Translations under genes and position numbers: made by a program
Notes under the pieces: model-generated
Seen by the model: the letters and a program-made list of their open reading frames with translations, nothing else
The model's database searches: none
Told to the model about the DNA's origin: nothing
Shown here: piece after piece, positions 1-9,137 of the stretch
Position numbering within the stretch: position 1 is the first letter of the stretch
Layout of the letters: every line of letters starts with the position of its first letter
Assembly (NCBI GenBank): GCA_963820415.1
Contig: CAWFZT010000004.1
Span: 558,001-622,000, forward strand
Source: CAWFZT01 sp963820415
GTDB lineage: Bacteria; Chloroflexota; Anaerolineae; Anaerolineales; Anaerolineaceae
DNA: 64,000 bases
Reading direction: 5' to 3'

Positions 1-254
1 CCACACTCGCGCAGAATACCAGCGACGGTCGGCGCGGGTGAGGCGATGACTGCCAGGTCAACAGAGTCTCCAATCTTGCTAACCGTCTCAAAAGCTGGGA
101 CTCCAAAAGCGGACTGAGCCTTTGGATTACAGGCATATACGTTAGAAGCTCCACCTTCCACAAGTTGTTTGACTAATTCGTAGCCCAGTTTACCTTCGGC
201 CATCGAACCGGCTACTACAATACCGCGGGGATAGAACAGGTCTTGTAAGGTCAT
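1..254 (-). CDS. ADP-forming acyl-CoA synthetase, CoA-binding N-terminus (partial)
   Basis: The first 84 or so residues of a protein that runs off the left edge of the window. It opens MTLQDLFYPRGIVVAGS and continues with a Rossmann-like fold (GKLGYELVKQL, NVYACNPKAQ, DLAVIASPAP), the CoA-binding domain of the NDP-forming acyl-CoA synthetase / succinyl-CoA synthetase alpha superfamily. Its ATG overlaps the TGA of iorB (ATGA), so the two are translationally coupled. Oxidoreductase plus ADP-forming ligase is the arrangement that lets fermenters turn 2-oxo acids into acyl-CoA and then into acid plus ATP. Whether the beta (ATP-grasp) domain is fused cannot be seen. The substrate is inferred from context only. 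Confidence 0.85.
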   Translation of the reverse strand, partial: MTLQDLFYPRGIVVAGSMAEGKLGYELVKQLVEGGASNVYACNPKAQSAFGVPAFETVSKIGDSVDLAVIASPAPTVAGILREC

Positions 255-892
255 TGGTGAAGGAACAGGTTGTCAGAAATGGTCTCTAACTCGGTTTCCG
301 CGCCGGCCTGCAAGGCGAACAGGTTCCTGGCCGCACTTTTTGGCCACCTGGTCTGGATGGCTTTCTCGACCATCGCCAGGTTAAAAATGGTTCTTAATGA
401 GGTTCTTTGAACGGCTGCGCCCAAAACGAAGAGATTGTCTGGTATTGGCTCATTCTTGCAAAAGGGTAAGTCTTCTGGTGACAACAGATAGAGGTTGGCC
501 TTTGTCCGGGTAATTTGCTCTTTTACCAGGTCAAAAGCCGGGTAACTGGCTTTTCCCAGCATCACGGCTGTGGGGGCCCAGGTGTAACTCCACAACAAGA
601 AATCGCCGCCTGGTTTGATAAAACGCACTGCTTTCAGCGATTCAGAAATTTCCATGGCAATCACCAGGTTGGCGCCTTTTTCGGGCAGGTTGGGTCCGGG
701 GAACTGCCGGCCCAAGCGCACCTGGGCTTTTACGAAGCCCCCGCGCTGCGCCATACCTTCAGTTGGATAGTAATTGACCGAGATTCCCTGCAGGAAGGCT
801 GCTTCGGTGAGCAATTCGGCAATAGTCAGGATGCCCTGCCCGCCCACTCCTACCAGGTAAATATCGTAGCTTTTTTGTACACAATTTTCCAT
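251..892 (-). CDS. iorB: Indolepyruvate:ferredoxin oxidoreductase, beta subunit
   Basis: About 213 residues. The start chosen is the ATG at 892 (MENCVQKSYDIYLVGVGG), because homologues begin just before the GVGGQGILT motif; the longer reading back to 976 would overlap iorA heavily. The protein is the pyruvate-ferredoxin oxidoreductase gamma-like domain (YYPTEGMAQRGG, then VVIAMEISE-like strand near NLVIAMEISESL). With IorA it oxidatively decarboxylates aryl 2-oxo acids derived from aromatic amino acids to aryl-CoA and reduces ferredoxin in the cytoplasm. It follows iorA after 7 bases and overlaps the acyl-CoA synthetase by 4, so all three form one operon. The family is clear; the aryl specificity rests on homology. 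Confidence 0.9.
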   Translation of the reverse strand: MENCVQKSYDIYLVGVGGQGILTIAELLTEAAFLQGISVNYYPTEGMAQRGGFVKAQVRLGRQFPGPNLPEKGANLVIAMEISESLKAVRFIKPGGDFLLWSYTWAPTAVMLGKASYPAFDLVKEQITRTKANLYLLSPEDLPFCKNEPIPDNLFVLGAAVQRTSLRTIFNLAMVEKAIQTRWPKSAARNLFALQAGAETELETISDNLFLHQ

Positions 893-899
893 GAAAGCC

Positions 900-2778
900 T
901 CAATTATCCTGTATCGGAACTGGCTGGAGACTAAGCGCATCCAGGTTACAGGTAGCCAGGCAAAGGCCACAGCCATTGCAGAGTGCCTCGTTAATCATGA
1001 AAGTCCCATCTTCTATGCTCAAAGCCGGGCAGCCGGTGACGTTAATGCACAGCTTGCATACGGCGCATTTTTCGAGATCGACCACCACGGCGCCCTGCCT
1101 TTCTCCCCGCCGGTTGGTCTGGATAGTACATTCGCGCCGGGATAAGACAACTTTCACACCCGGAAGACTGATCGCCTGCTGAAGGGTCTGAACCGAAGAA
1201 GTCAAATCGTAGGGATCCATGATGAAGAATTGATCGATACCCAGGGCGGGGACGACCCGGGCAATATCCACTGTCTGGCTGCCTTGATTTTGGAAACAAA
1301 GAGCCGTGCCAGCATTTATCTGCATACCGGTCATGGCGGTCCAACCGTTATCCATGATGACCAATGTCAGAGGCACCTGGTGTTGGACGGCGTTGATCAG
1401 GCCCGGGATACCTGCATGGAAAAACGTTGAATCTCCTATGGTGGCGATGACTGGCGTCTTCACCCCGGCGTAGACAAATCCCTGGGCCAGTGAAATACTG
1501 GCTCCCATGGATATTTCGTTCCAGACAGTGTTGAATGGCGGATTCATGCCCAGGATGGTACAACCGATATCACCGGTAACCATCACTTCGTCTTTCTTGA
1601 AACGTAATTTTCTGAGGGCCTGATTGATAGCCATAAAAGTCCCCCGGTGGGGGCATCCGGCGCATACGGTAATTGGACGCTGTGCGGCCAATTGATCGAC
1701 CGAGTTTCCCTGGTAAAGCGATTCCGGGACGTTCAGGTCCAGCGCCACGGAGATACCCTGGACAACCTGTTTCACGCCATATTCACCGATGCGGCTGAAT
1801 GTTCCGTCGATTTTACCAATGATGCGACGCTGCAAGCCCAGGCGATAGGCAGTGGTATAGATTTCTTTTTCAAGGTAAGGTTCCAATTCTTCAAGGACAA
1901 GGATCGGATTGCATTGATCGAGAATCTGTTTTACTTCGATATCCGGGAACGGGTTAGGGACAGATACCCTTAAGATTGAAATTTTGCTCGAATCGAGTCC
2001 TGGGTTTGAAAGAAGCTCGAGACCCTCAACGATGTAAGCAGAACTGACGCCAGAGGCAATAATACCCAGATTTCCGGGTTCAGCAGCCAGTTCCAGGTCG
2101 TTGATTTGCATTTCGCGTACCAGGTCACCTGATTTAGCCAGGCGGGAGATCAAATCTCGGTGCTGCGCCATGCAAATGGCTGCGCCAGCTTTGGTGAACC
2201 GGTTGATATCACGAATTAAGACTGGCTGGCGTTCGAGTGGTTTTCCAATTTCATCGATTTCGATGGCGGTCTTTGAATTTGCAATAGCAGTAACAAGGCG
2301 TATAAACACCGGCGTGCCGACTTTTTCAGATATCTCAAAGGCTTTTTGGATCAACCGGTAAGTTTCGGCAACTGAAGCCGGTTCGAGCATTGGTAGATCG
2401 GACATCAAGCTGAAACCGCGCGAGTTCCTGTTCAGCCATGCCAGCAGTCACCCCAGGATCATCCGCCACGTAGATGACCAGACCGCCGATCGTACCGGAA
2501 TATGCAATTGAGATGAGGGAATCATAGGCTACGTTCAGCCCGGACATTTTCATGGTACATAAAGCACGTTGACCTGCCCAGGCTGCACCCGTGGCTATTT
2601 CAAGAGCCACTTTTTCATTGGTGCTCCATTCGACGTGGCGATCCTGCAAATCCATGGCCAGGAGGCTGGCTAAAGCCCGTGAGGATGGTGTGCCTGGATA
2701 TCCGGTTACCACTTTAACACCCGCACGTAACGCGCCCAATGCCAGGGCTTCATTTCCGTTGACGATTTGAGCTTTCAT
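900..2778 (-). CDS. iorA: Indolepyruvate:ferredoxin oxidoreductase, alpha subunit (frameshifted in this sequence)
   Basis: Two overlapping reading frames make one IorA. The first (2778 down to about 2430) has GYPGTPSS near residue 27 and runs to VADDPGVTAGMAEQ. The second resumes with SRGFSLMSDLPMLEP and carries the thiamine-diphosphate part (CAGCPHRGTF, GDIGCTILG, GDSTFFHAG...DNGWTAMTG) and two C-terminal [4Fe-4S] motifs (CAVCKLC...CP and CNGCGLC...C). Removing one G from the GG at 2427-2428 restores EQNSRGFS, the conserved linker, so a one-base insertion or sequencing error is responsible. GGAGG precedes the ATG at 2778. It makes the catalytic subunit of the Ior complex; length (about 625 residues) is normal for the family. 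Confidence 0.92.
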
Positions 2779-2883
2779 GGGCCTCCAGGGTACCGGTAAA
2801 AAGATTGTTACGAGTGAGGTCTTGTATGAGAAAAATTACAAACTGGTGAGTTCTACTATATGGAACTTAGTTTCATATATTCG

Positions 2884-2912
2884 ATTATAGCAAAGCCAAG
2901 ATTGGTTGTCAA
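2884..2912 (-). promoter_or_regulatory. Sigma-70 type promoter of the ior operon
   Basis: On the minus strand TTGACA (2912-2907), a 17-base spacer and TATAAT (2889-2884): a perfect consensus match. It lies about 105 bases upstream of the iorA ATG, leaving a leader of roughly 100 bases in which no obvious riboswitch was recognised. Confidence 0.8.
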
Positions 2913-2935
2913 TGTGGATGTTGTCGAATGTGGAT

Positions 2936-2963
2936 TAAAAAGCGGAGCCGTGAATGGCTCCGC
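2936..2963 (-). terminator. Intrinsic terminator of the tad-comF-hpf operon
   Basis: An 8-bp GC stem (GCGGAGCC / GGCTCCGC, 2942-2949 with 2956-2963) with a 6-base loop, followed on the minus strand by TTTTTAA. It sits 28 bases beyond the hpf stop codon and upstream of the ior promoter, separating the two minus-strand transcription units. Confidence 0.85.
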
Positions 2964-2990
2964 AGATAACTTTTTATTTCCAGCCGGCAG

Positions 2991-3555
2991 CTATCCGACT
3001 TTCGGATCGATCAAGCCATAAGTGCCATCCCGCCGTCGGTAGAGGACATTGATCGAGCTGGTATTGGCATTGTAGAATATGAAAAAATTCTCATGACCCA
3101 GGAGGACCATTTGCGCCAAAGCTTCCTGTTCATCCATTGGATGTAAGGTGAACTGCTTCCGCCTTACAATGGTCGGTTGTGCTGGCGTTTCTTCGACCTC
3201 AGCCGTTTCTGGGGCGACCTCTGAAGCCGGTGTTCCATCACCGCGCCCACGAATTCGTTTCCCCTTCAACCGTTCTACCTGGCGGTTCATTTTGTCCAGG
3301 GCAGCATCGAAGGCAGCGAAAATATCATCAGCGCGTTCCTCAACACGCAGAATATATCCTCTGCCACGAATGGTTATTTGAGCCACCTGGCGATCAGAAG
3401 AATTCCGAGGCAGATTTAATATAAGCCAGGTCGACGCGCGTGTCTTCAATATTATTAAGATGACGGTCAAGCCTGGTTATTTTTGTATTGATGTAATTAT
3501 TGATACGCTCGGTTACTTCCATATTCTTAGCTGAGATATCCACTTTTAGAGCCAT
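2991..3555 (-). CDS. hpf: Ribosome hibernation promoting factor, long form (frameshifted in this sequence)
   Basis: Starts at the ATG at 3555 (MALKVDISAKNMEVTERI) behind AGGAGG. The N-terminal S30AE domain (DTRVDLAYIKSA) continues in a second frame as RNSSDRQVAQITIRG, then a linker and the C-terminal dimerisation domain (HPMDEQEALAQMVLLGHENFFIFYN) and ends at 2991. One surplus T near 3403-3408 causes the shift. Total about 187 residues, typical of long HPF, which dimerises 70S ribosomes in stationary phase. It is the last gene of the minus-strand unit that includes comF, 48 bases downstream. Loss of this protein would be tolerated but the perfect remaining conservation argues for sequence error rather than decay. 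Confidence 0.92.
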
Positions 3556-3603
3556 ATCTATCCTCCTGAATGATGATATAAACATCAGGCCTGGGCGATC
3601 CGT

Positions 3604-4371
3604 TTACTGGTCAATTTTAGAATCCGGGTCCTGCCGGTGCCCATGAAAGGGGGCTTTTGCAAGAGTCACCCCATAGATTGAATTAGCTCCAGCTTCCAGA
3701 AAAGATTTGGCACATGCCTGCATGGTCGCGCCTGTAGTGAGAACATCGTCGATGATCAAGACTTTCTTTGCCCTCACAAGGTGAGGGTCAGCGCGGAATG
3801 CACCGCTAACATTATTCTGGCGCTCCCTGATCGATAATCCAACCTGTGTATCGGTATTGCGGATTCGCACAATTGCCTGTGATGCAAAAGAGACACGCAG
3901 TGCCTTTGCCAGAGGCCAACCTAACAAGCCAGCCTGGTTGTATCCTCGCTGCTTGAGACGCTGACGACTAAGCGGCACTGCCGTAACCATGTCCACGTTC
4001 CAGCCTAATTCTACCAGCAATTCGACCAATTTATAAGTGAAAGTTTCCGAAAGGCCAATATCCCCCTGGTATTTCAGGCGGTGGATGGCTTCCCGCAATG
4101 GGCCCTGGAAAATTGCCCAGCAACGGATATCCTCACAGCCTGGATTAGCCTGATGACAGGAAGAACAGATCGATCCATTGGGCTCGGGACGGCCGCACAA
4201 GGGACAGATGTGAGCATCGGGTCGGGTTACCTGCGCCTGGCAGTCATCACACCAGCGCACCCCTTGCTTTTCGCAACCGCCGCAGGTAGGCGGATAAACC
4301 CAATCGATGGCTGTCCAGATCAGGTGGTAGAACATATACACTGGCCCTGCTTTAAAGCCTGCCAGAGACAT
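3604..4371 (-). CDS. comF: ComF family phosphoribosyltransferase-like competence protein
   Basis: 255 residues from the ATG at 4371 (MSLAGFKAGPVYMFYH), chosen because AGGAG lies 6 bases upstream. The N-terminus has a double zinc ribbon (CGGCEKQGVRWCDDC, CPLCGRPEPNGSICSSC) at about 30-80 and the C-terminus a type I phosphoribosyltransferase fold with the diphosphate motif VLIIDDVLTTGATM near 220. The ComF family is needed for DNA uptake during transformation in other bacteria, probably acting at the cytoplasmic side of the membrane. It lies 21 bases after tadC, in the same operon as pilus motor genes, which supports a link between this Tad pilus and DNA uptake, although that link is inference. 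Confidence 0.9.
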   Translation of the reverse strand: MSLAGFKAGPVYMFYHLIWTAIDWVYPPTCGGCEKQGVRWCDDCQAQVTRPDAHICPLCGRPEPNGSICSSCHQANPGCEDIRCWAIFQGPLREAIHRLKYQGDIGLSETFTYKLVELLVELGWNVDMVTAVPLSRQRLKQRGYNQAGLLGWPLAKALRVSFASQAIVRIRNTDTQVGLSIRERQNNVSGAFRADPHLVRAKKVLIIDDVLTTGATMQACAKSFLEAGANSIYGVTLAKAPFHGHRQDPDSKIDQ

Positions 4372-4392
4372 GCCGCTCCTCAAAGTTCTGGT

Positions 4393-5349
4393 TTAGTGGA
4401 GGAACCCTCCCAGGGCGGAATGAACCAACCGGATAGCTGCGGGGAATAGAAGAACAATTAGCAAGGATGGAAAGATTAAGAGACCCATTGGGATGAGCAT
4501 TTTCAGCGGGGCTTTGTGGGCTTCCTCTTCGGCGAGTTGACGCCTGCGAATACGCATCTGATCAGATTGGATGCGCAGTACTTTGGCCAGTGAAACACCC
4601 AGGGCTTCACTTTGAATTACGGCGGCGACGAAGCTTGTCATTTCAGAAATATCTATACGATCTGCCATATCGCGCAGCGCTTCACGGCGTAATTTTCCAA
4701 GCTGGATTTCCTGGATAACACGGGCAAAAGCCAGGGAAAGTTCGTTATCCCATTTTTCACTCACTTTGGACATGGCGGCGTCAAAACCCAGACCGGCTTC
4801 TACACAAATAGTCAATAAATCCAAAGCATCCGGCATGCCATGACGGACGCTTTTCTGTCGCCGATTAATCCGGCTTCTCAGGTAAAGTTGTGGGAAGTAA
4901 AAACCAATCGCCACGAAAACTACTGAAAATAAGAAAATTCGTCCTGCCGGCCATTTCATCGAGCCAAAAGTAAAAATGAAAATCACCAGTCCACCAAATA
5001 TAGCCGCTGCGACAAATTGAATGGCCAGAAACAGGGTTGGATCGAGATAGGATGGGGTCCCAGCCAGTTCCAGGTTGCGTGACACATTATGCATAGCGTT
5101 TTGCGGCGTAAACCTGGAAGCAAATTCACCAAACTTGCGTGCAAATGGGTAGATAACACGTTCGGTAAACGGCTGCGAAAGCTCGATCTTTTCCAGAGAA
5201 ACCGACTCGCCTTTTTGGGTGAACTCTTCAAGGCGGGTTTGAAGAGTTGCCTCATCGGTCAATCGCGGAGCGCGCCGGCCAATTATCACCAGGACAATTG
5301 CCCCAATCACGATAACAGCTCCGATGATGAGTAAAGGGGTTAAGTTCAA
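4393..5349 (-). CDS. tadC: Tad pilus inner-membrane platform protein TadC
   Basis: 318 residues starting at a TTG (5349) behind AAGGAGG, 19 bases after tadB. Membrane segments are visible at about 5-23 (LLIIGAVIVIGAIVLVIIG), 100-160 and 285-310. The middle holds the type II secretion F domain (HGMPDALDLLTICVEAGLG, FDAAMSKVSEKWDNELSLA, EALGVSLAKVLRIQSDQMR). TadC pairs with TadB as the platform on which the TadA ATPase drives Flp pilin assembly. Length and gene order match known tad loci. Confidence 0.92.
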   Translation of the reverse strand: MNLTPLLIIGAVIVIGAIVLVIIGRRAPRLTDEATLQTRLEEFTQKGESVSLEKIELSQPFTERVIYPFARKFGEFASRFTPQNAMHNVSRNLELAGTPSYLDPTLFLAIQFVAAAIFGGLVIFIFTFGSMKWPAGRIFLFSVVFVAIGFYFPQLYLRSRINRRQKSVRHGMPDALDLLTICVEAGLGFDAAMSKVSEKWDNELSLAFARVIQEIQLGKLRREALRDMADRIDISEMTSFVAAVIQSEALGVSLAKVLRIQSDQMRIRRRQLAEEEAHKAPLKMLIPMGLLIFPSLLIVLLFPAAIRLVHSALGGFLH

Positions 5350-5368
5350 GGCTGCCTCCTTCGAATAC

Positions 5369-6334
5369 CTATACTTCGATCTGGGCCAGTTTATTCATGG
5401 CGAAATAGCCTGAGATGATCAGGATCGCTGCCAGGCCTAGAGCGATAAAACCACAGATCCCACTTTCGGGCTTAAAGAATTCCATCATATATTCCCGATT
5501 GAGCAAATACAACACTAAGATAACGGCAACGGGCATAAGCGCTAACATTCTACCTGAATACATAGTTTGGGTGGTCAGGACGCGGATTTCACCTTTGACC
5601 CGGATACGTTCGCGAATTGTGTGAGAAATCGTATCCAGAATTTCGGCCAGATTACCACCTACTTCGCGTTGGACGTTGATCGCAGTAATCACCAGATCCA
5701 GGTCATCACTGGGGATGCGTCGCAGCAGATTATCCAAGGCAGCTTCCATCGAAATACCCAGTTGCATTTCCTGGACGACGCGGCGGAACTCGTCGCAGAT
5801 AGGTAAAGGCATTTCCTTGCTGACTGATTCCATAGCTTGCATGGTCGAGTATCCGGCCCTCAAACCATTAACCACCAGATTTAACATGTCAGGTAACTGG
5901 TCATTAAATTTCTGCAGGCGGCGCGCCTGGCGCGAACGGACATACATTCCAGGGACGAAGATGCCAAAGATGGCGCCCGCAATCCCTAAGACCACACTGC
6001 GGCTTCCGATGAAGTAGCCTACTATCCCAATGCCGATGACGGAGAGGCAGATTACGACGATATATTCAGCCGGTTTCATTTTTAAATCGGCGCGCGCCAG
6101 GTCACGGGCGATTCGGCTGCCGTAAGAAGAGCCCTGGACCCGGTTGTTCAACCAGTCGGTCAAAGGGGTGGGCCGCTTCCTGGCCTGGGCCAATACATCT
6201 CGATCTACTGCTGTTAGCTGGCTGATCCTTTCCTCGGCAATTGACCTTTGAGAGGAAATCGAGGATATTAGCCCGATTGCCAACAGGAGCAACTCCAGTC
6301 CACCTCCAATCACAAGAATCGTTGTTAAATTCAT
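5369..6334 (-). CDS. tadB: Tad pilus inner-membrane platform protein TadB
   Basis: 321 residues, ATG at 6334 behind AAGGTGG. An N-terminal membrane helix, two helices near 95-130, then the T2SSF domain (LPDMLNLVVNGLRAGYS, AMESVSKEMPLPICDEFRR, REVGGNLAEILDTIS) and two C-terminal helices (LALMPVAVILVLYLLN; ALGLAAILIISGYFAM). It is a paralogue of the following tadC and forms the pilus platform with it. The spacing to tadC is 19 bases and to tadA about 60, within one operon. Confidence 0.92.
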   Translation of the reverse strand: MNLTTILVIGGGLELLLLAIGLISSISSQRSIAEERISQLTAVDRDVLAQARKRPTPLTDWLNNRVQGSSYGSRIARDLARADLKMKPAEYIVVICLSVIGIGIVGYFIGSRSVVLGIAGAIFGIFVPGMYVRSRQARRLQKFNDQLPDMLNLVVNGLRAGYSTMQAMESVSKEMPLPICDEFRRVVQEMQLGISMEAALDNLLRRIPSDDLDLVITAINVQREVGGNLAEILDTISHTIRERIRVKGEIRVLTTQTMYSGRMLALMPVAVILVLYLLNREYMMEFFKPESGICGFIALGLAAILIISGYFAMNKLAQIEV

Positions 6335-6393
6335 AGGACCACCTTATTAGAGTTACATCGGGTTGTTAAAAATAAGAGTTCTCATCTTTTTAC

Positions 6394-7797
6394 TTAGCGG
6401 CGGCGTTCGCCAATTCCGAATACAGACGCCGGAAGGTGGATGCCTGCAAATTCGATCTTTTCCATGAATTTCGGACGCAGGCCAGTTGGCCTCAATCGCC
6501 CAACCACTTTCCCACCTTCCATACCCACCTGTTCAAATACGTAAAGGTCAGTCATGGTGATGATATCCCCTTCCATACCGGTTACTTCAGTAATATGGGT
6601 GACTTTGCGAGAGCCGTCGCGCATACGTTCCTGGTGTACTATCAGTTCAATAGCGGATGAGACCTGTTCGCGCACTGCCCGGATAGGCAGGTCCATACCA
6701 GCCATAAGTACCATGGTTTCAAGGCGCGCCAGGGTATCCCTTGGGCTGTTGGAGTGCAAAGTAGTCATAGAACCTTCATGACCGGTGTTCATGGATTGGA
6801 GCATATCCAGCGCGGCCTCATCGCGAATTTCGCCGACGATTATCCGGTCTGGACGCATGCGCAATGAATTGATGACAAGCTGGCGGATAGTGATTTCCCC
6901 CCGGTTTTCAATATTGGGTGGACGGGATTCCAGCGTGACCACATGTTCCTGCCGTAGTTGAAGTTCGGCCGCGTTTTCGATGGTGACAATGCGTTCATCG
7001 GAAGGAATATAACCGGAGAGGACGTTCAATAAGGTGGTCTTGCCGGAACCAGTACCGCCAGAAATGACCAAATTCACCCGGCCAATTACGGATGCACGCA
7101 AAAATTCGATTGCTTCAGGAGTCAGAGATCCGTATTGGATCAACTGTTCGACCGTAATGGGATTCTTCGAGAATTTTCGGATGGTAAGTACTGGCCCAAT
7201 CAGCGAGATGGGGGGGATGACCGCGTTTACACGGGAGCCATCCTGCAAGCGGGCATCCACGTAAGGACTCAGCTCATCAATACGACGTCCCAGGGGAGCT
7301 ACGATACGCTCGATAATGCGAAGCACGTGAGCGTTGCTCTCAAAGGCGACTGGCACCCGGATGATCTTCCCACTCCGCTCGATGTAGACGTTTTTGGCCC
7401 CGTTTACCATAATTTCTGTGATGGAATCATCTTCTAGAAGCGGTTGGATGGGGCCAAGTCCCAAGATTTCCGCCGATATTTGTTCAAACAGGCGCGCCCT
7501 TTCAGGCCGGGATAAAACAATATTTTCTTCGGACAGGATCTGTTCGAACAATTCGAGGATAGTTTTCCTGACCTCGACCGTTTTTGTCACATCTGTATTT
7601 GGGTCAAGGCTGCTCAATAATTTATTCTGAACCCGGGTTTTTAAATCCTGATAAGTATCCTGCTGAGCCGGTGTAGTTGGTGCGGTAATCCTTCTGGCTT
7701 GAACAGGGGGAGTCTGTGAATTGTTTCCCCCGACCCCCGACCCTCCTGAGGAAGGTTGCCCCGAGTCGCCCCCTTGCAGACGCTTAAGAATCGACAT
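6394..7797 (-). CDS. tadA: Tad pilus assembly ATPase TadA / CpaF
   Basis: 467 residues, ATG at 7797 with GGAGT 8 bases upstream. After a Gly/Ser/Pro-rich N-terminus comes an N-terminal domain (ILGLGPIQPLLEDDSITEI, the usual CpaF signature) and the secretion ATPase core: Walker A GGTGSGKTTL near 250, Asp box (RIVTIENAAEL), Walker B RIIVGEIRDEAAL and His box (TGHEGSMTTLHSNSP). It powers Flp pilus extension, and probably retraction, from the cytoplasmic face. All catalytic motifs are intact. Confidence 0.95.
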   Translation of the reverse strand: MSILKRLQGGDSGQPSSGGSGVGGNNSQTPPVQARRITAPTTPAQQDTYQDLKTRVQNKLLSSLDPNTDVTKTVEVRKTILELFEQILSEENIVLSRPERARLFEQISAEILGLGPIQPLLEDDSITEIMVNGAKNVYIERSGKIIRVPVAFESNAHVLRIIERIVAPLGRRIDELSPYVDARLQDGSRVNAVIPPISLIGPVLTIRKFSKNPITVEQLIQYGSLTPEAIEFLRASVIGRVNLVISGGTGSGKTTLLNVLSGYIPSDERIVTIENAAELQLRQEHVVTLESRPPNIENRGEITIRQLVINSLRMRPDRIIVGEIRDEAALDMLQSMNTGHEGSMTTLHSNSPRDTLARLETMVLMAGMDLPIRAVREQVSSAIELIVHQERMRDGSRKVTHITEVTGMEGDIITMTDLYVFEQVGMEGGKVVGRLRPTGLRPKFMEKIEFAGIHLPASVFGIGERRR

Positions 7798-7826
7798 GAT
7801 CCATTACTCCTCTATAAAATTGATTT

Positions 7827-9062
7827 TTATCTTTTAAGAATCGGCTCCTGAACATTTTCAAGTTTTGCCAGTCTTTCGCGGACTAAATCAGCCAGATTTA
7901 TGATCGATCTACTGACCGGATTGGTCTTTTTGTCTTGGACCAGGGGAATTCCTTTGATAATGGAGGTGCTTAACTGTCCTGTTTCATCCAATGGGATGAT
8001 GACCAGGACAGGTTGGCGTAAACTTTCCCCGACTTTTTCTGGAGAAATTGTGATTCGCTTGTCAAAGCGATTCATGACAAAGAGAATTTGATCGCGTCTT
8101 ATTTCCGATGCATCGGCTAAATTCAGGAATGAGTTTGCACTTTTTATAGATGGCAGGTCTTGTGTCGTCACCAGCACGATCAGATCCGCCTTTTCAAGCG
8201 ACGAAAGGACAACTTCATTCAGGTAAGACGAGGTGTCGACAACGATGAAGGTGTAAATTTGGGTGAGGAACTGCAGCAGCTTGGTGAATTCCGCTGCGCT
8301 GACTTTGTTGGCGTTCTCGGGTTGCAAAGGCGCCGCCAAAATATGCAAACCCGATGCGCCATGGGTAATGACAACGTCTTCCACGAGTTCACGTTCAAGC
8401 TCATCGGCGTGGGATGTAAGGTCCAGGAGATCATTCTTGACTTGTTGGTTCAGGAATACGGCCACATCGCCAAACTGCAGGCTGGCGTCGATCAGAACGG
8501 TCTTTGTTTCAGAAGACTGAAGCGCAATTGAAAGGTTGGTGGCTACGGTCGTACAGCCTGTTCCGCCTTTGGGGCTATACACGACGATTACCTTTCCCCG
8601 CGTAACTGACGCCGGATTGATGTTCAAACGACCGTTACCAGGAACGCCCGGATAAGCGGGAGACTTGGCTTGTTCTTCCTTTGCTACCATTCCGGCCTGG
8701 CGAATGGCTTTGGTTAATTCATCCGTAGAGGGAGGTTTGGCAAGGAAATCGCGCGCCCCGGCCAGCATGGCCCGTCTCATATAGCTGGAATCGTTCTGCA
8801 CTGAAAGAATAACGACTTGAATGTAAGGGATTTTCTTACGGATTGCTTCAGTTGCAGAGATACCATCCATATCGGGCATATTGATGTCCATCAAGATGAC
8901 ATCTGGCTTTGATTCTTGAGAAAGCTCAATAGCCTCGCGTCCACTTCCAGCGAGGCCAACCACTTCGATCAACTGGTCAAACTGTAATTGGCGGCGGATG
9001 ATATCGCGTGTTTCAGCGATATCATCTACCACCAACACCCGAATTTTATCCTGTGAAGGCAT
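7827..9062 (-). CDS. tadZ: Receiver-MinD fusion, Tad pilus localisation factor TadZ / CpaE
   Basis: 411 residues. Residues 1-130 form a receiver domain with a complete phosphorylation site: VDDIAETRD acidic pair, VILMDINMPDMDG with the acceptor Asp, Ser in VVILSVQ and Lys in DFLAKPP. Residues about 150-400 are a ParA/MinD ATPase with the deviant Walker A PKGGTGCTT and the helix VLIDASLQFGDVAVFLN. TadZ proteins place the pilus machine at a cell pole or focus. Many TadZ/CpaE receivers have lost the phosphoacceptor, so an intact one suggests control by a histidine kinase that is not encoded in this window. It precedes tadA by 29 bases. Confidence 0.9.
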   Translation of the reverse strand: MPSQDKIRVLVVDDIAETRDIIRRQLQFDQLIEVVGLAGSGREAIELSQESKPDVILMDINMPDMDGISATEAIRKKIPYIQVVILSVQNDSSYMRRAMLAGARDFLAKPPSTDELTKAIRQAGMVAKEEQAKSPAYPGVPGNGRLNINPASVTRGKVIVVYSPKGGTGCTTVATNLSIALQSSETKTVLIDASLQFGDVAVFLNQQVKNDLLDLTSHADELERELVEDVVITHGASGLHILAAPLQPENANKVSAAEFTKLLQFLTQIYTFIVVDTSSYLNEVVLSSLEKADLIVLVTTQDLPSIKSANSFLNLADASEIRRDQILFVMNRFDKRITISPEKVGESLRQPVLVIIPLDETGQLSTSIIKGIPLVQDKKTNPVSRSIINLADLVRERLAKLENVQEPILKR

Positions 9063-9137
9063 ACATGCTCCAACGGTCTACTTCTAAAATTTCAGCCCTT
9101 TTATCCTGCTTATAGTTAACTTTCTCCTTTTATACCA

